DNA from: Methylophaga thiooxydans DMS010
Lineage (GTDB): Bacteria > Pseudomonadota > Gammaproteobacteria > Nitrosococcales > Methylophagaceae
Length of the DNA stretch: 64,000 nt
Direction: 5' to 3'
NCBI RefSeq assembly: GCF_000156355.1
Contig: NZ_GG657883.1
Location: 160,467-224,466, forward strand
Of the stretch, positions 53,317-61,644 are shown piece by piece. Under the pieces are notes generated by a model that was not told the DNA's origin, ran no database searches, and was given only the letters and a program-made list of their open reading frames with translations. A program made the translations under genes and the position numbers. Position 1 is the first letter of the stretch. Each line of letters begins with the position of its first letter.

Positions 53317-54300
53317 ATGCAAAGCACTGACATTACTGTGCTCAAACAGGCGCAGCAGTGGTTGACTGAGGGGTATTCGGTTTGGTTAAGCACTGTATTG
53401 AAAACCTACGGCTCGAGTCCACGCCAACCCGGGGCGATGTGTGCGATTCGAGAGGATGGCGCCTTGGTAGGCTCCGTTTCCGGTGGTTGCATCGAAGACG
53501 ATCTTAAAGACAAAGCGCTGCAAGGCACATTAACAGATGATGAAATTGTATTTCTGACCTACGGTGAATCAGTTGAAGAACGTGATCGGTTTCGTCTGCC
53601 TTGTGGTGGCACCTTGCGTCTTGCTGTAGAAAAAATAACAGATGCGACGTGGCTGCTCGAGGTGTTATCAGCAATAGAGCATGGACAACGGGTTAAACGA
53701 CGCGTGTCTCTTCACAGTCGAGAAAATGTTATAGAGACTGTATCGCAATTTGATAAACAGGTAGAAGAGCAACAAAATCAGCTGGCATTTGTTTATGGCC
53801 CACGCGCTCGCTTGTTATTAATTGGGGCTGGTGAAACCTCAAGCTATCTCGCCAAGATGGCATCAGCACTGGATTATCAGGTCATGGTGGCTGAGCCACG
53901 TGAAGACATGCAGTTAACTTGGCAGTCAGACGATGGTGAACTGCTGGCAATGATGCCAGATGATGCCGTCATCAAGATCAAGCCTGATTTTAATACCAGT
54001 ATTATCACACTGACTCATGATCCCAAGCTCGACGATATGGCGCTGTTGGAAGCATTGAAATCAGATGCCTTTTACATAGGCGCCCTGGGTTCATCTCGGA
54101 CTAATGCTAAGCGGCGGGAAAGATTGGCTATGTTTGATTTGACCCAAGAGCAAATTTCTCGCTTGCATGGTCCGGTAGGTTTGGATATTGGTAGCAAAAC
54201 GCCGGCAGAAATTGCTGTTTCCATTTTGGCGGAGTTAGTGAAGTTGAAGCAGAGTCAACAACATCAACTTCAGCATCCAAAGATTCGTGCAGTCAGTTAA
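53317..54300 (+). CDS. XdhC/CoxF family molybdenum cofactor chaperone
   Basis: A 327-aa XdhC-family protein. The N-terminal block STVLKTYGSSPRQPGAMCAI and VSGGCIEDDL is the family signature; the C-terminal Rossmann part reads LLLIGAGETSSYLAKMASAL and YIGALGSSRTNAKRRERL. XdhC binds Moco, promotes its sulfuration and inserts it into the hydroxylase subunit. It starts directly after the large-subunit stop, and precedes the MobA-like gene by 5 bp. Confidence 0.93.
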   Translation: MQSTDITVLKQAQQWLTEGYSVWLSTVLKTYGSSPRQPGAMCAIREDGALVGSVSGGCIEDDLKDKALQGTLTDDEIVFLTYGESVEERDRFRLPCGGTLRLAVEKITDATWLLEVLSAIEHGQRVKRRVSLHSRENVIETVSQFDKQVEEQQNQLAFVYGPRARLLLIGAGETSSYLAKMASALDYQVMVAEPREDMQLTWQSDDGELLAMMPDDAVIKIKPDFNTSIITLTHDPKLDDMALLEALKSDAFYIGALGSSRTNAKRRERLAMFDLTQEQISRLHGPVGLDIGSKTPAEIAVSILAELVKLKQSQQHQLQHPKIRAVS

Positions 54301-54305
54301 GGCTA

Positions 54306-54923
54306 ATGTCTGTTAATACAGTAGCTCCAATCATATTGGCAGCAGGTCAATCAACACGATTTGGCTCAGATAAGCTGTTATATAAATTTGAGCATGATAG
54401 AAACTATGCACCACTGTTAATCCACACTATAGCGCGTTGGCTTGCAGTATTTGAGACTATAAACCTCGTAGTAAGCACAGAAAACGCTGAGCTCGTGTCA
54501 CTTATAAATGAGGGCCCATATTCATCGCAGGTGACTCTGATTGAAGCATTACATGCAAAAAAAGGAGTCAGTAACTCCATCAAGGCCGGCATCAAATCGA
54601 ACTTGGGGGCATCAGCATGGCTTATCGGGCTTGCTGATATGCCTTTTGTATCAGAAAACGTCTTACTTCAATCCAAACATGCATTAGAACAGAACGCCTC
54701 GATTACAGCGCCCTTTTTCAACCATAAAAGGGGAAATCCTGTAGGTTTTTCAGCAAGATATGGCGATAACTTAATGTCTTTAAAGGGCGATGTTGGAGCA
54801 AAGGCTATTATTCAAAACGATAAACAGCTGATACACAAAATTGCTAGTCCAGATGCTGCCATTTTTCATGATATAGACACTGTTGAAGATTTAAGAAAAT
54901 CTAGCGTTGACGCTTTTTCATGA
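54306..54923 (+). CDS. MobA/MocA-like molybdenum cofactor nucleotidyltransferase
   Basis: A 205-aa nucleotidyltransferase with the signature ILAAGQSTRFGSDKLLYKF at ~10-28 and GLADMPFVS at ~104-112 followed by FFNHKRGNPVGFS. The MocA type adds CMP to Moco for xanthine-oxidase-family enzymes, which fits the neighbouring hydroxylase and xdhC. It lacks features separating CTP from GTP use with certainty. AT-richer codon use than its neighbours is visible. Confidence 0.87.
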   Translation: MSVNTVAPIILAAGQSTRFGSDKLLYKFEHDRNYAPLLIHTIARWLAVFETINLVVSTENAELVSLINEGPYSSQVTLIEALHAKKGVSNSIKAGIKSNLGASAWLIGLADMPFVSENVLLQSKHALEQNASITAPFFNHKRGNPVGFSARYGDNLMSLKGDVGAKAIIQNDKQLIHKIASPDAAIFHDIDTVEDLRKSSVDAFS

Positions 54924-55016
54924 GAGTCACCGATAAAAGACTAATCACTTTCTGTTACTAGAATGTAGACTTAATTTTAATAGGTGTCGTTCTTGGCATC
55001 AGTTGAGGAATTTACG

Positions 55017-56213
55017 GTGCCATTAATTTCACGTGAGAAAACCAATGTTCTTATTCTAGTGATTTGCCAGTCGCTGTTCACGGTTGCTGCAATTACAGTG
55101 ATGACGTTAAGCGGTGTCGTGGGTTATCAGATGAGTCCTAACCCTGCTCTGGCCACATTACCAATCGCATTGATGATGCTGGGAACCGTTGTCTCCACAC
55201 TGCCTGCTTCGTTATTCATGGCAAAAGTCGGTCGTCGAGTCGGTTTTATCGGTGGCGCTTTAGTGGGTGGCATCGGTGGCGGCTTGCTTAGCATGGTTGG
55301 TATTGCACTGGATGCATTTTGGCTATTCTGTGGCGGAAACTTGTTACTGGGCTTGTATCAGGGATTTGCCATGTACTATAGGTTTGCTGCCGTTGATGTT
55401 GCCAGCCCGGCGTTTCGCAGTCGAGCCATTTCACTGGTAATGGTCGGTGGTGTTGTGGCGGCTTTCCTTGGCCCCTGGAATGCCAGCGAACTGAGCAATT
55501 TAATTGAAGCCATTCCGATGGGCGGCCCATACCTGATGCTGGCAATACAGTCACTGATCGTTATTGGCCTGTTGTCACAGCTAAAAGTACCTGCCAGTGG
55601 TGAGCCACAACCAGGCAGTTATGCCCGTCCAATGCGGGAGATCATGAAACAGCCTAGTGTCGTACTTGCCGTTATCGCAGCGGCGGTCGGCTATGCCATT
55701 ATGATATTGGTCATGTCCGCGACGCCTTTGGCGATGAGTGCACTTGGCTTTGATATGAAGCAGATTGCTTTCATTATGCAATGGCATGTGCTGGGCATGT
55801 TCCTGCCGTCTTTTATCACGGGTAGTTTGATTGCACGATTTGGTACGGGTTATGTTCTGCTTTCAGGTTGCACTTTAATGGTTGGCTCGGCACTTTTTGC
55901 AAATTCGGGACATAGCTTGGCTCACTTCTTGGTAGCCCTTGTTTTGCTGGGTGTAGGTTGGAATTTCTTATTTGTGGGAGGCAGTGCCCTGCTTTCCACG
56001 ACTCATACAGAGGCGGAGCGTGGAAAGGTTCAGGGAATAAATGATCTGATTATTTTCTCTTTCGTTGCCATTGGCTCCCTGATGTCGGGACAACTCGTTT
56101 ATTGGCTAGGTTGGGAAGCACTTAACCTTGCTATGTTACCGTTTATTTTTTTAGTCGCAGTGACAACAATTTGGTGGGGAATGATTCAACGGAAACTGAG
56201 CTATCAAGGGTAA
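55017..56213 (+). CDS. MFS transporter
   Basis: A 398-aa major-facilitator transporter with about 12 hydrophobic helices. The loop 2-3 motif reads LFMAKVGRRVGFIGGALVGG, close to the MFS signature. I chose the GTG at 55017 preceded by GAGGAA; an upstream GTG at 54984 is possible but lacks a site. It follows the hydroxylase operon by about 90 bp on the same strand and could move its substrate or product; that is inference. Confidence 0.87.
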   Translation: MPLISREKTNVLILVICQSLFTVAAITVMTLSGVVGYQMSPNPALATLPIALMMLGTVVSTLPASLFMAKVGRRVGFIGGALVGGIGGGLLSMVGIALDAFWLFCGGNLLLGLYQGFAMYYRFAAVDVASPAFRSRAISLVMVGGVVAAFLGPWNASELSNLIEAIPMGGPYLMLAIQSLIVIGLLSQLKVPASGEPQPGSYARPMREIMKQPSVVLAVIAAAVGYAIMILVMSATPLAMSALGFDMKQIAFIMQWHVLGMFLPSFITGSLIARFGTGYVLLSGCTLMVGSALFANSGHSLAHFLVALVLLGVGWNFLFVGGSALLSTTHTEAERGKVQGINDLIIFSFVAIGSLMSGQLVYWLGWEALNLAMLPFIFLVAVTTIWWGMIQRKLSYQG

Positions 56214-56265
56214 ACGTTATTTATCTTACCGAAGATTCCAGCCTTTTCTTCAGGCCCTTTCTCAT

Positions 56266-57417
56266 TCAAACAGACGCATGCAATTCGCGTCTGATTATTT
56301 CCGTTGCCTGATCAATTTGTTTCTCGTCCGTGAAACGACCAAGACTGAATCGAAGAGAAGACATCGCCTGATCGTCGCTAAGTCCAATAGCCTTTAGAAC
56401 ATGAGAAGCAAGAATCATTTCACTATTACAGGCTGAGCCCGTCGATGCCGATATTTCCGGCTGTAAAGAAGATAATAAGGATGTGGCGTTACGACCAACA
56501 AATTGTAGGTTGATATTGCCAGGGTGGCGACGTATTGAGTCACCATTAATCAAAAATTCAGTATCTGATTTTGAAAGATTCTCAAGAAAGCGTTGTTTAA
56601 GAGACAGTAGTCTCGATCTGGTTTGTGCTAATTCTTCTTTGGAAATAGTGAGCGCCTTAGCAAACCCGACGCATAAACCAGTTGGCAGTGTGCCTGAGCG
56701 CATACCAAACTGTTGCCCCCCACCATGCATGAGCGGTGGAAGCTGGGCTTGTAATGAATTCTTAATATACAAAGCACCAATACCTTTGGGGCCATATGCC
56801 TTATGTGCTGACAGACTCAGCATATCAACATCCCAATCTCGGACATCAATATTTGTGGCCTCAGGGGCTTGCGCTGCATCACAATGGAATAGCGCACCAT
56901 ACTCATGGGCTAACTCGGATAGTTGTTTAATATCTTGGATAGTCCCAATTTCATTATTTACTGACATAACACACACTAACAAAACTTCTTCTGAGAGCAT
57001 GTTTTTATAGGCTTCCAGGTCAATTAGCCCTGACGGTAAAACAGGAACCTCTTCCACCGAATAACCAAGATAGGTTGCAAAATAGGTGGCAGCATTTTTA
57101 ATACATTTATGCTCTAGTGCACCCACAAGTATTTTTGTACGGGCGGTTTTGTTTGCAAATAAAACACTTGCTATAGCCTGATTGTTTGCTTCAGTGGCCC
57201 CTGAAGTAAAAATGACTTCGTCTTTGGCAGAACCGATGTATGACTCTACATCTGCTTTTGCAGAGTCAACGGCCATGGCCGCTTGTTGGCCCAAAAAATG
57301 TCCAACAGAGTGTGGGTTAGCAAAAAAGTCATCATATGCCGCCATTTCTTCTTTAACTCGGGGATCAACAGGCGTCGTTGCTTGATAATCTAAATAGATC
57401 GAATTACCTAGTTGCAT
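56266..57417 (-). CDS. cysteine desulfurase (NifS/IscS family)
   Basis: A 383-aa class-V aminotransferase that takes sulfur from cysteine. Signature parts: IYLDYQATTPVDPRV at the start, FTSGATEANN, VNNEIGTIQDI, the PLP lysine in LSLSAHKAYGPKGIG and the active-site Cys in STGSACNSE. It is convergent with the MFS gene and close to xdhC. XdhC from Rhodobacter capsulatus was reported to work with a NifS-type desulfurase that sulfurates Moco, so this orphan copy (no iscU nearby) may serve the hydroxylase. That is inference. Confidence 0.92.
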   Translation of the reverse strand: MQLGNSIYLDYQATTPVDPRVKEEMAAYDDFFANPHSVGHFLGQQAAMAVDSAKADVESYIGSAKDEVIFTSGATEANNQAIASVLFANKTARTKILVGALEHKCIKNAATYFATYLGYSVEEVPVLPSGLIDLEAYKNMLSEEVLLVCVMSVNNEIGTIQDIKQLSELAHEYGALFHCDAAQAPEATNIDVRDWDVDMLSLSAHKAYGPKGIGALYIKNSLQAQLPPLMHGGGQQFGMRSGTLPTGLCVGFAKALTISKEELAQTRSRLLSLKQRFLENLSKSDTEFLINGDSIRRHPGNINLQFVGRNATSLLSSLQPEISASTGSACNSEMILASHVLKAIGLSDDQAMSSLRFSLGRFTDEKQIDQATEIIRRELHASV

Positions 57418-57478
57418 TTTTTAGTTCCATGCATTGTTTGTCTTAAGGAGGTGCCTATGATGTAGTAATCAGTCATTA

Positions 57479-57781
57479 TCAGGCATTCAAATGTAAAGCG
57501 AAGCTGAGTACAACGCGTTTCCCGTGTTTTATTTGTGTCACGTTATGGCTATATAAATCAGGTCGAAATAAGAATATGCGGTTCATCACCGAAAAGATGA
57601 GCCCGTCAGTTTGAAAGACTCCGCCCTCTTTTGGCTTCACAATAACAACATTGAGTTTGTAATATTGCCCTGTTTCAACATTATCAATATGGGCCGGAAC
57701 GCTATGCCCTTCCCCATATGTAATCAGATTAATGGCCAGTCGGCGTGTGTAAAGTAACACTTTATTAACAACGTTTGTCAT
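57479..57781 (-). CDS. small 2OG-Fe(II) oxygenase
   Basis: A 100-aa minimal 2-oxoglutarate/Fe(II) dioxygenase domain. The iron ligands are HID in VPAHIDNVETG, a distal His in LYSHNVTQIKHGKR with Arg for 2OG, and FRPD. The surrounding pattern ITYGEGHSVPAHID and YKLNVVIVKPKEGG matches short P4Hc-like proteins. The size is about half that of typical oxygenases, yet the facial triad is complete. It overlaps the TetR stop by 17 bp and must be co-transcribed with it. Confidence 0.78.
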   Translation of the reverse strand: MTNVVNKVLLYTRRLAINLITYGEGHSVPAHIDNVETGQYYKLNVVIVKPKEGGVFQTDGLIFSVMNRIFLFRPDLYSHNVTQIKHGKRVVLSFALHLNA

Positions 57782-58445
57782 TATCAGTCTCTGCGATTAA
57801 TTGCGCTTGCATAAGTACTAATCGTTCTTTCTCGCGATGGTCAACACCAATACCTTTCAGGCTATGCTCAATGACAGATTCCAGGTCAGACATCAAATAT
57901 CCACATCGTGCCAGTGTTGCGGTTCCTCTAAGTGTTGCTGATAAACATAATGCATTTTTTTCTGCATCGTCACTTAGCCCTAACGTCTTGGCCTCTTGGT
58001 CGTTGGTGAGTGTCGCAATGAGTAAATCTTTAACGGCCTCCCCCGCTTGCGTTAAAAGCATGCTGGCCTTTTCCGGTATTTCACCACTTGCCACTTCTGA
58101 TTGGCATTGCACGACATAGCAGCCTTTACCTTGTTCCGACTCACATTGTACTGATAGCACAGCCATCATGTAGTTTCGCAAACGTTGCTGTAATGACAGG
58201 CCGTCTGCTGTTAACAACATAGCCAGTGATTCAATTTTATTATCACAATATTGTTTTGTTGCTTGTAAAAATAAGGCTTCTTTATTGCCAAATGTACTGT
58301 AGAGGCTGGGTTTGTTGATCCCCATTCGTTCTGTCAGGTTGGCCATAGACGCACCGATGTAGCCCTTTTCCCAAAAGACCTGCATCGCAGATTGAAGTGC
58401 CACCTCAATATCGAAATCTTTTTTTCTTCCGCCACTCATAAGCAC
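57765..58445 (-). CDS. TetR/AcrR family transcriptional regulator
   Basis: A 226-aa TetR-family repressor. The N-terminal helix-turn-helix reads FDIEVALQSAMQVFWEKGYI, GASMANLTERMGINKPSLYS and TFGNKEALFLQA. The C-terminal domain is helical ligand-binding. It is divergent from an SDR gene, and two palindromes between them (GTACC-N4-GGTAT and GTACC-N4-GGTAC) are likely operators, so it probably represses that SDR and itself. Confidence 0.93.
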   Translation of the reverse strand: MLMSGGRKKDFDIEVALQSAMQVFWEKGYIGASMANLTERMGINKPSLYSTFGNKEALFLQATKQYCDNKIESLAMLLTADGLSLQQRLRNYMMAVLSVQCESEQGKGCYVVQCQSEVASGEIPEKASMLLTQAGEAVKDLLIATLTNDQEAKTLGLSDDAEKNALCLSATLRGTATLARCGYLMSDLESVIEHSLKGIGVDHREKERLVLMQAQLIAETDNDKRC

Positions 58446-58472
58446 AAAACCTTATTAACGCAATAGTTTACT

Positions 58473-58524
58473 TTGACATATTGTACCTATCGGTATAAAT
58501 TGTATCAACTGTACCGAATGGTAC
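58473..58524 (+). promoter_or_regulatory. SDR promoter with two TetR-type operators
   Basis: TTGACA at 58473-58478 and TATAAA at 58494-58499 form a promoter with a 15-bp spacer. Operator 1, GTACCTATCGGTAT (58483-58496), covers the spacer and the start of the -10. Operator 2, GTACCGAATGGTAC (58511-58524), is a perfect palindrome just downstream. Centres are 28 bp apart. Confidence 0.72.
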
Positions 58525-58556
58525 ATAAGTTATGGTCAATTTTTTTAGGATAAAAA

Positions 58557-59291
58557 ATGTCATTTTCAGTAAAAAACAAAGTTGCATTAATTACCGGCGC
58601 AAACCGTGGTATCGGTAAAGCTATCGTAGAGTCGTTTATTGAAAACGGCGTTATAAAAGTCTATTTGGCAGTACGTAACCCCGCCACTACAAAGGAACTT
58701 GAAGAAAAGTACGGTGATAAAGTCAGTACACTGCGAGCAGACGTATCAAATACAGAGTCTATTAAACAGTTAGCTGAAAAAGCGAATGATGTTGATATTG
58801 TGGTGAATAACGCGGGAATCATGCGGTTTGCATCACCACTCAGTGAGGATATCGAAGCGGCTTTGGCAAACGAATTGGACATCAATGCCTTCGGCTTATT
58901 ACGTGTCGCTAATGCTTTTGCTGATATTTTAACCACGAATAAAGGTGCTTTAGTTCAACTCAACTCAATTGCTTCACTCAAAACATTTGGGGATATTTCT
59001 TCGTACTGTGCATCGAAAGCAGCATCCTATGCGCTGACACAAGGCTTAAAAGAAAAGCTAGGTGAAAAAGGGGTAACGGTTCTGAGTGTTCATCCCGGAC
59101 CCATCGATACCGATATGGGTGCTGAAGCAGGATTTGAAGGTGCACCAGCAGCAACGAAAGTATCGGAAGGCATTATTGAGGCATTACAAGCTGGTGAATT
59201 TCTTTTATTCCCAGACGAGCTGGCGAAACAATTTGAGACGGCATACCAAAGCTTTGCAGATAATATCGTTAATGCCCAGCTTTCAGTTTAA
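58557..59291 (+). CDS. SDR family oxidoreductase
   Basis: A 244-aa short-chain dehydrogenase. Cofactor motif ITGANRGIGKAIV (~12-24), NNAGIM at ~86, catalytic Ser and YxxxK in LNSIASLKTFGDISSYCASKAAS, and HPGPIDTDM after it. It is divergent from the TetR gene and probably repressed by it via the palindromes in between. The substrate is unknown; electrophile or aldehyde detoxification is a reasonable guess. Confidence 0.9.
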   Translation: MSFSVKNKVALITGANRGIGKAIVESFIENGVIKVYLAVRNPATTKELEEKYGDKVSTLRADVSNTESIKQLAEKANDVDIVVNNAGIMRFASPLSEDIEAALANELDINAFGLLRVANAFADILTTNKGALVQLNSIASLKTFGDISSYCASKAASYALTQGLKEKLGEKGVTVLSVHPGPIDTDMGAEAGFEGAPAATKVSEGIIEALQAGEFLLFPDELAKQFETAYQSFADNIVNAQLSV

Positions 59292-59494
59292 TGATTACAG
59301 TCAATTTTTTATCGGCTTACACCGCGGTGCTGTTCATGCATCGTGGTTTCTTAACTCTGCGTCGTAATCAATGCGACTATTCAATAGTACGGATCGCTTT
59401 GAATTAGATGCGTAGGTATTGAGTAGGTCGTTAACTTAAAACCTAAAGTAACGACACTAAACATCTGATTTAATTATTTATAACGGTGTTTGTA

Positions 59495-59529
59495 AAAAAA
59501 AGCCGTAATGCACTCAGCATTACGGCTTC
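59495..59529 (-). terminator. rho-independent terminator, minus strand
   Basis: A perfect 12-bp stem AAGCCGTAATGC / GCATTACGGCTT (59501-59512 and 59518-59529) with a 5-nt loop, followed in the minus-strand direction by a run of T (59495-59502). It ends transcription of the SgcJ-like gene 24 bp after its stop and may act weakly in the other direction. Confidence 0.87.
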
Positions 59530-59553
59530 TTCTATATGGTGACCACGTTTGCT

Positions 59554-60012
59554 TTATTGGCCCATATTCCAAATATGAGACTGTGTGATCCATTGACCAT
59601 CGGCATTTTTCTCAATGACAGTCATTAGCACACCACCAAACGTGATGATTTCTTGCTGCTCATTAGTACCCTGAGCTTGCCATTTACCAATTTGTACGAT
59701 CTGATCCTGCTGATGATAGGCATTGATGGTTTCGATAGTGTGATTATGAACGCCACTATCAACAAAGCTTTTAAACAATGATGCAATCGCTTCGCGCCCT
59801 TCCAAAACCGTACCGTTACCTGGCGATAAAGTCGCATCTTCGGCATAAAGTGCCGCAAGAGCATTACTGTCGCCGCTATTAAAAGTATCGTTCCAAGTTG
59901 CATTAACGGTATTCAATACCACAGTGGCATCTGTATCGTCAGCCATAGCTGAACTCGCTGCGCCAGTAGCAATAAAACCGATAACAGCTAGAATGTTAAA
60001 TAATTTTTTCAT
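59554..60012 (-). CDS. exported SgcJ/EcaC-type NTF2-like protein
   Basis: A 152-aa protein with a signal peptide (MKKLFNILAVIGFIATGAAS, cleavage near SAMADD) and an NTF2-like DUF4440/SgcJ domain: VLNTVNATWNDTFNSGDSNA, LAALYAEDATLSPGNG and SHIWNMGQ. Such domains are small steroid-isomerase-like folds with diverse roles. The ATG at 60012 follows GGAG; an extended frame to 60024 has no site. It lies downstream of the DUF1330 gene by 50 bp. Confidence 0.87.
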   Translation of the reverse strand: MKKLFNILAVIGFIATGAASSAMADDTDATVVLNTVNATWNDTFNSGDSNALAALYAEDATLSPGNGTVLEGREAIASLFKSFVDSGVHNHTIETINAYHQQDQIVQIGKWQAQGTNEQQEIITFGGVLMTVIEKNADGQWITQSHIWNMGQ

Positions 60013-60062
60013 AACTTTCTCCAAATAAAAGAAATTACAGATAGATCTCAGTGATGTTGATC

Positions 60063-60365
60063 TCAGGCTAATTGGTCTTTACCTTCAATCAGGAAATGTT
60101 GGCTGACTGATCCGGCCAGTCGAGCTTCCAGATGTGGCTGGTAGTCCGCATCGTTACTAAAGTCCAAAGCGGCTTGTCTTGAAGGCCACTCAATAATGAT
60201 GCGCAGTGCTGCGTCCTGCTTTTCACCTTCCAACTGTTCATGGTTGGGAGTACGAGCCAAGAACTGACCACCTTGCTTGGCAACTAGGCCAACCACAACC
60301 TCTAGGTAAGCAGGAATCCAGTCTTCATTTGTCGGTGTTACAGATATAACAGAATAGTATTTCAT
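60063..60365 (-). CDS. DUF1330 family protein
   Basis: A 100-aa protein of the DUF1330 (dimeric alpha-beta barrel) family. Characteristic parts are YYSVISVTPTNEDWIPAYLE, GGQFLARTPNHEQLEG and IIIEWPSRQAALDFSNDADY. Members are small soluble proteins of unknown role, often in stress or quinone-related operons. It is followed by the SgcJ-like gene and preceded, 150 bp away, by the quinone oxidoreductase gene on the same strand. Confidence 0.88.
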   Translation of the reverse strand: MKYYSVISVTPTNEDWIPAYLEVVVGLVAKQGGQFLARTPNHEQLEGEKQDAALRIIIEWPSRQAALDFSNDADYQPHLEARLAGSVSQHFLIEGKDQLA

Positions 60366-60515
60366 TGTTTTCTTCCTCGGTTGTTGATGGGTAATCCATC
60401 ATTTTTACGTGACTGCTATTGTCTAATGCCGATAACAGTGACTATTGATATATTGGTTGAAGCGTTGGCGTTGCAAACGCCACTTAGGTCTTAAAAGATC
60501 GTTATTTCCAGTTGA

Positions 60516-61505
60516 CTATCCGTTGTCTACAACCACTTTCCCCATGCCCTGACCACTTGCTAGACGATCATGCGCTTGGCCAACCTCTTCCAGGGAAAAT
60601 TGTTTTTCATCAAGAATCGGCTTGAGTGCACCCTGCTCAGCAATTTTGGCTAATGCCGCTAGGATGTCGGCGTGTTGTTCACGCTTATAGTTATGAATCA
60701 TTGGGATCAGCATGAACACAACATGCAATGACAAACCTTTGAAGTGCGCCACAGATAAATCAAGCTCCACCATCGAGACTGTTGAGGCAACCTGGCCATT
60801 TAACGCAGCAGCTTCAAACGAGTTCAGCATGTTTTCGCCGCCTACAGAGTCGAAGACCACATCAAACCCTGCGCCACCAGTGTATTTTTCAACATAGTCA
60901 GCGACGGTTTCGGTTTTATAATTGATGCCTTTCGCACCCAATGTTTCAATTAGTGCTAACTGTTTATCACCACCGCCTGTTGCATAGACTTTTGCACCGA
61001 AGTGATTGGCGAGTTGCAGTGCCACATGACCAACGCCGCCGGAGCCACCGTGCACCAACACAGTCTGACCTGCTTTGATACCGGCACGAATTAAACCTTC
61101 ATAGGCCGTGATACCCACCAAAGGTAAAGCTGCTGCTTCACGCATGGACAAGTTTTTAGGTTTGTGTGCAATCAAGCGTATATCGGCAGCGATGTACTCT
61201 GCCAATGTACCTTGTAGTTCGCCCAAACCACCGGCGCAACCATATACTTCATCTCCTACGGCATACGCTGAGACACCCTCACCTACTGCTTCAACGGTGC
61301 CGGCGAAGTCCATACCCAACACAGCGGGTAATGCTGGAGAAAGCGGCAACTCAGGCCCCATTTCACGGATCATAGTATCTACGGTATTGACACTGCTGGC
61401 AGCGATACGCACCAGCACTTGGCCGGCTTGTACTTCTGGCTTACTAATATCAGCGGTTTCAAACTTATCTGAACCACCAAATGCATTAAGAATCATGGCT
61501 TTCAT
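60516..61505 (-). CDS. zinc-independent quinone oxidoreductase (MDR family)
   Basis: A 329-aa medium-chain dehydrogenase of the zeta-crystallin/QOR type. The GroES-like N-terminus reads VLVRIAASSVNTVDTMI and LPAVLGMDFAGTVEAVGEGV; the Rossmann motif is VLVHGGSGGVGHVALQLA (~150-167). The usual catalytic zinc Cys/His ligands are missing, so it should use NADPH without zinc. It is divergent from a LysR gene, and a T-N11-A dyad between them is a likely operator. Confidence 0.92.
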   Translation of the reverse strand: MKAMILNAFGGSDKFETADISKPEVQAGQVLVRIAASSVNTVDTMIREMGPELPLSPALPAVLGMDFAGTVEAVGEGVSAYAVGDEVYGCAGGLGELQGTLAEYIAADIRLIAHKPKNLSMREAAALPLVGITAYEGLIRAGIKAGQTVLVHGGSGGVGHVALQLANHFGAKVYATGGGDKQLALIETLGAKGINYKTETVADYVEKYTGGAGFDVVFDSVGGENMLNSFEAAALNGQVASTVSMVELDLSVAHFKGLSLHVVFMLIPMIHNYKREQHADILAALAKIAEQGALKPILDEKQFSLEEVGQAHDRLASGQGMGKVVVDNG

Positions 61506-61588
61506 TGGTATATCCTCGAAAAAAAGCGTTATCTAAATAACTTCTCAGCGATTGCCGAGCTACGAGACAGATTGTATTTGTTTTGAAT

Positions 61589-61603
61589 CTGATTGATAAT
61601 CAG
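61589..61603. promoter_or_regulatory. LysR-type T-N11-A dyad
   Basis: CTGATT-GAT-AATCAG, a perfect 6-bp inverted repeat with T (61590) and A (61602) separated by 11 bp, as in classical LysR boxes. It lies between the divergent quinone oxidoreductase and LysR genes, 42 bp from the LysR start. Confidence 0.65.
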
Positions 61604-61644
61604 GCAATAAGAACAATCTGTTTATAGTTTTCGTTGAAAATAGT

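Noticed and set aside
59292..59553. Short gene or RNA in the 262-bp gap after the SDR gene
   Set aside because: Only the terminator hairpin is supported; the remaining frames are short and lack ribosome sites.
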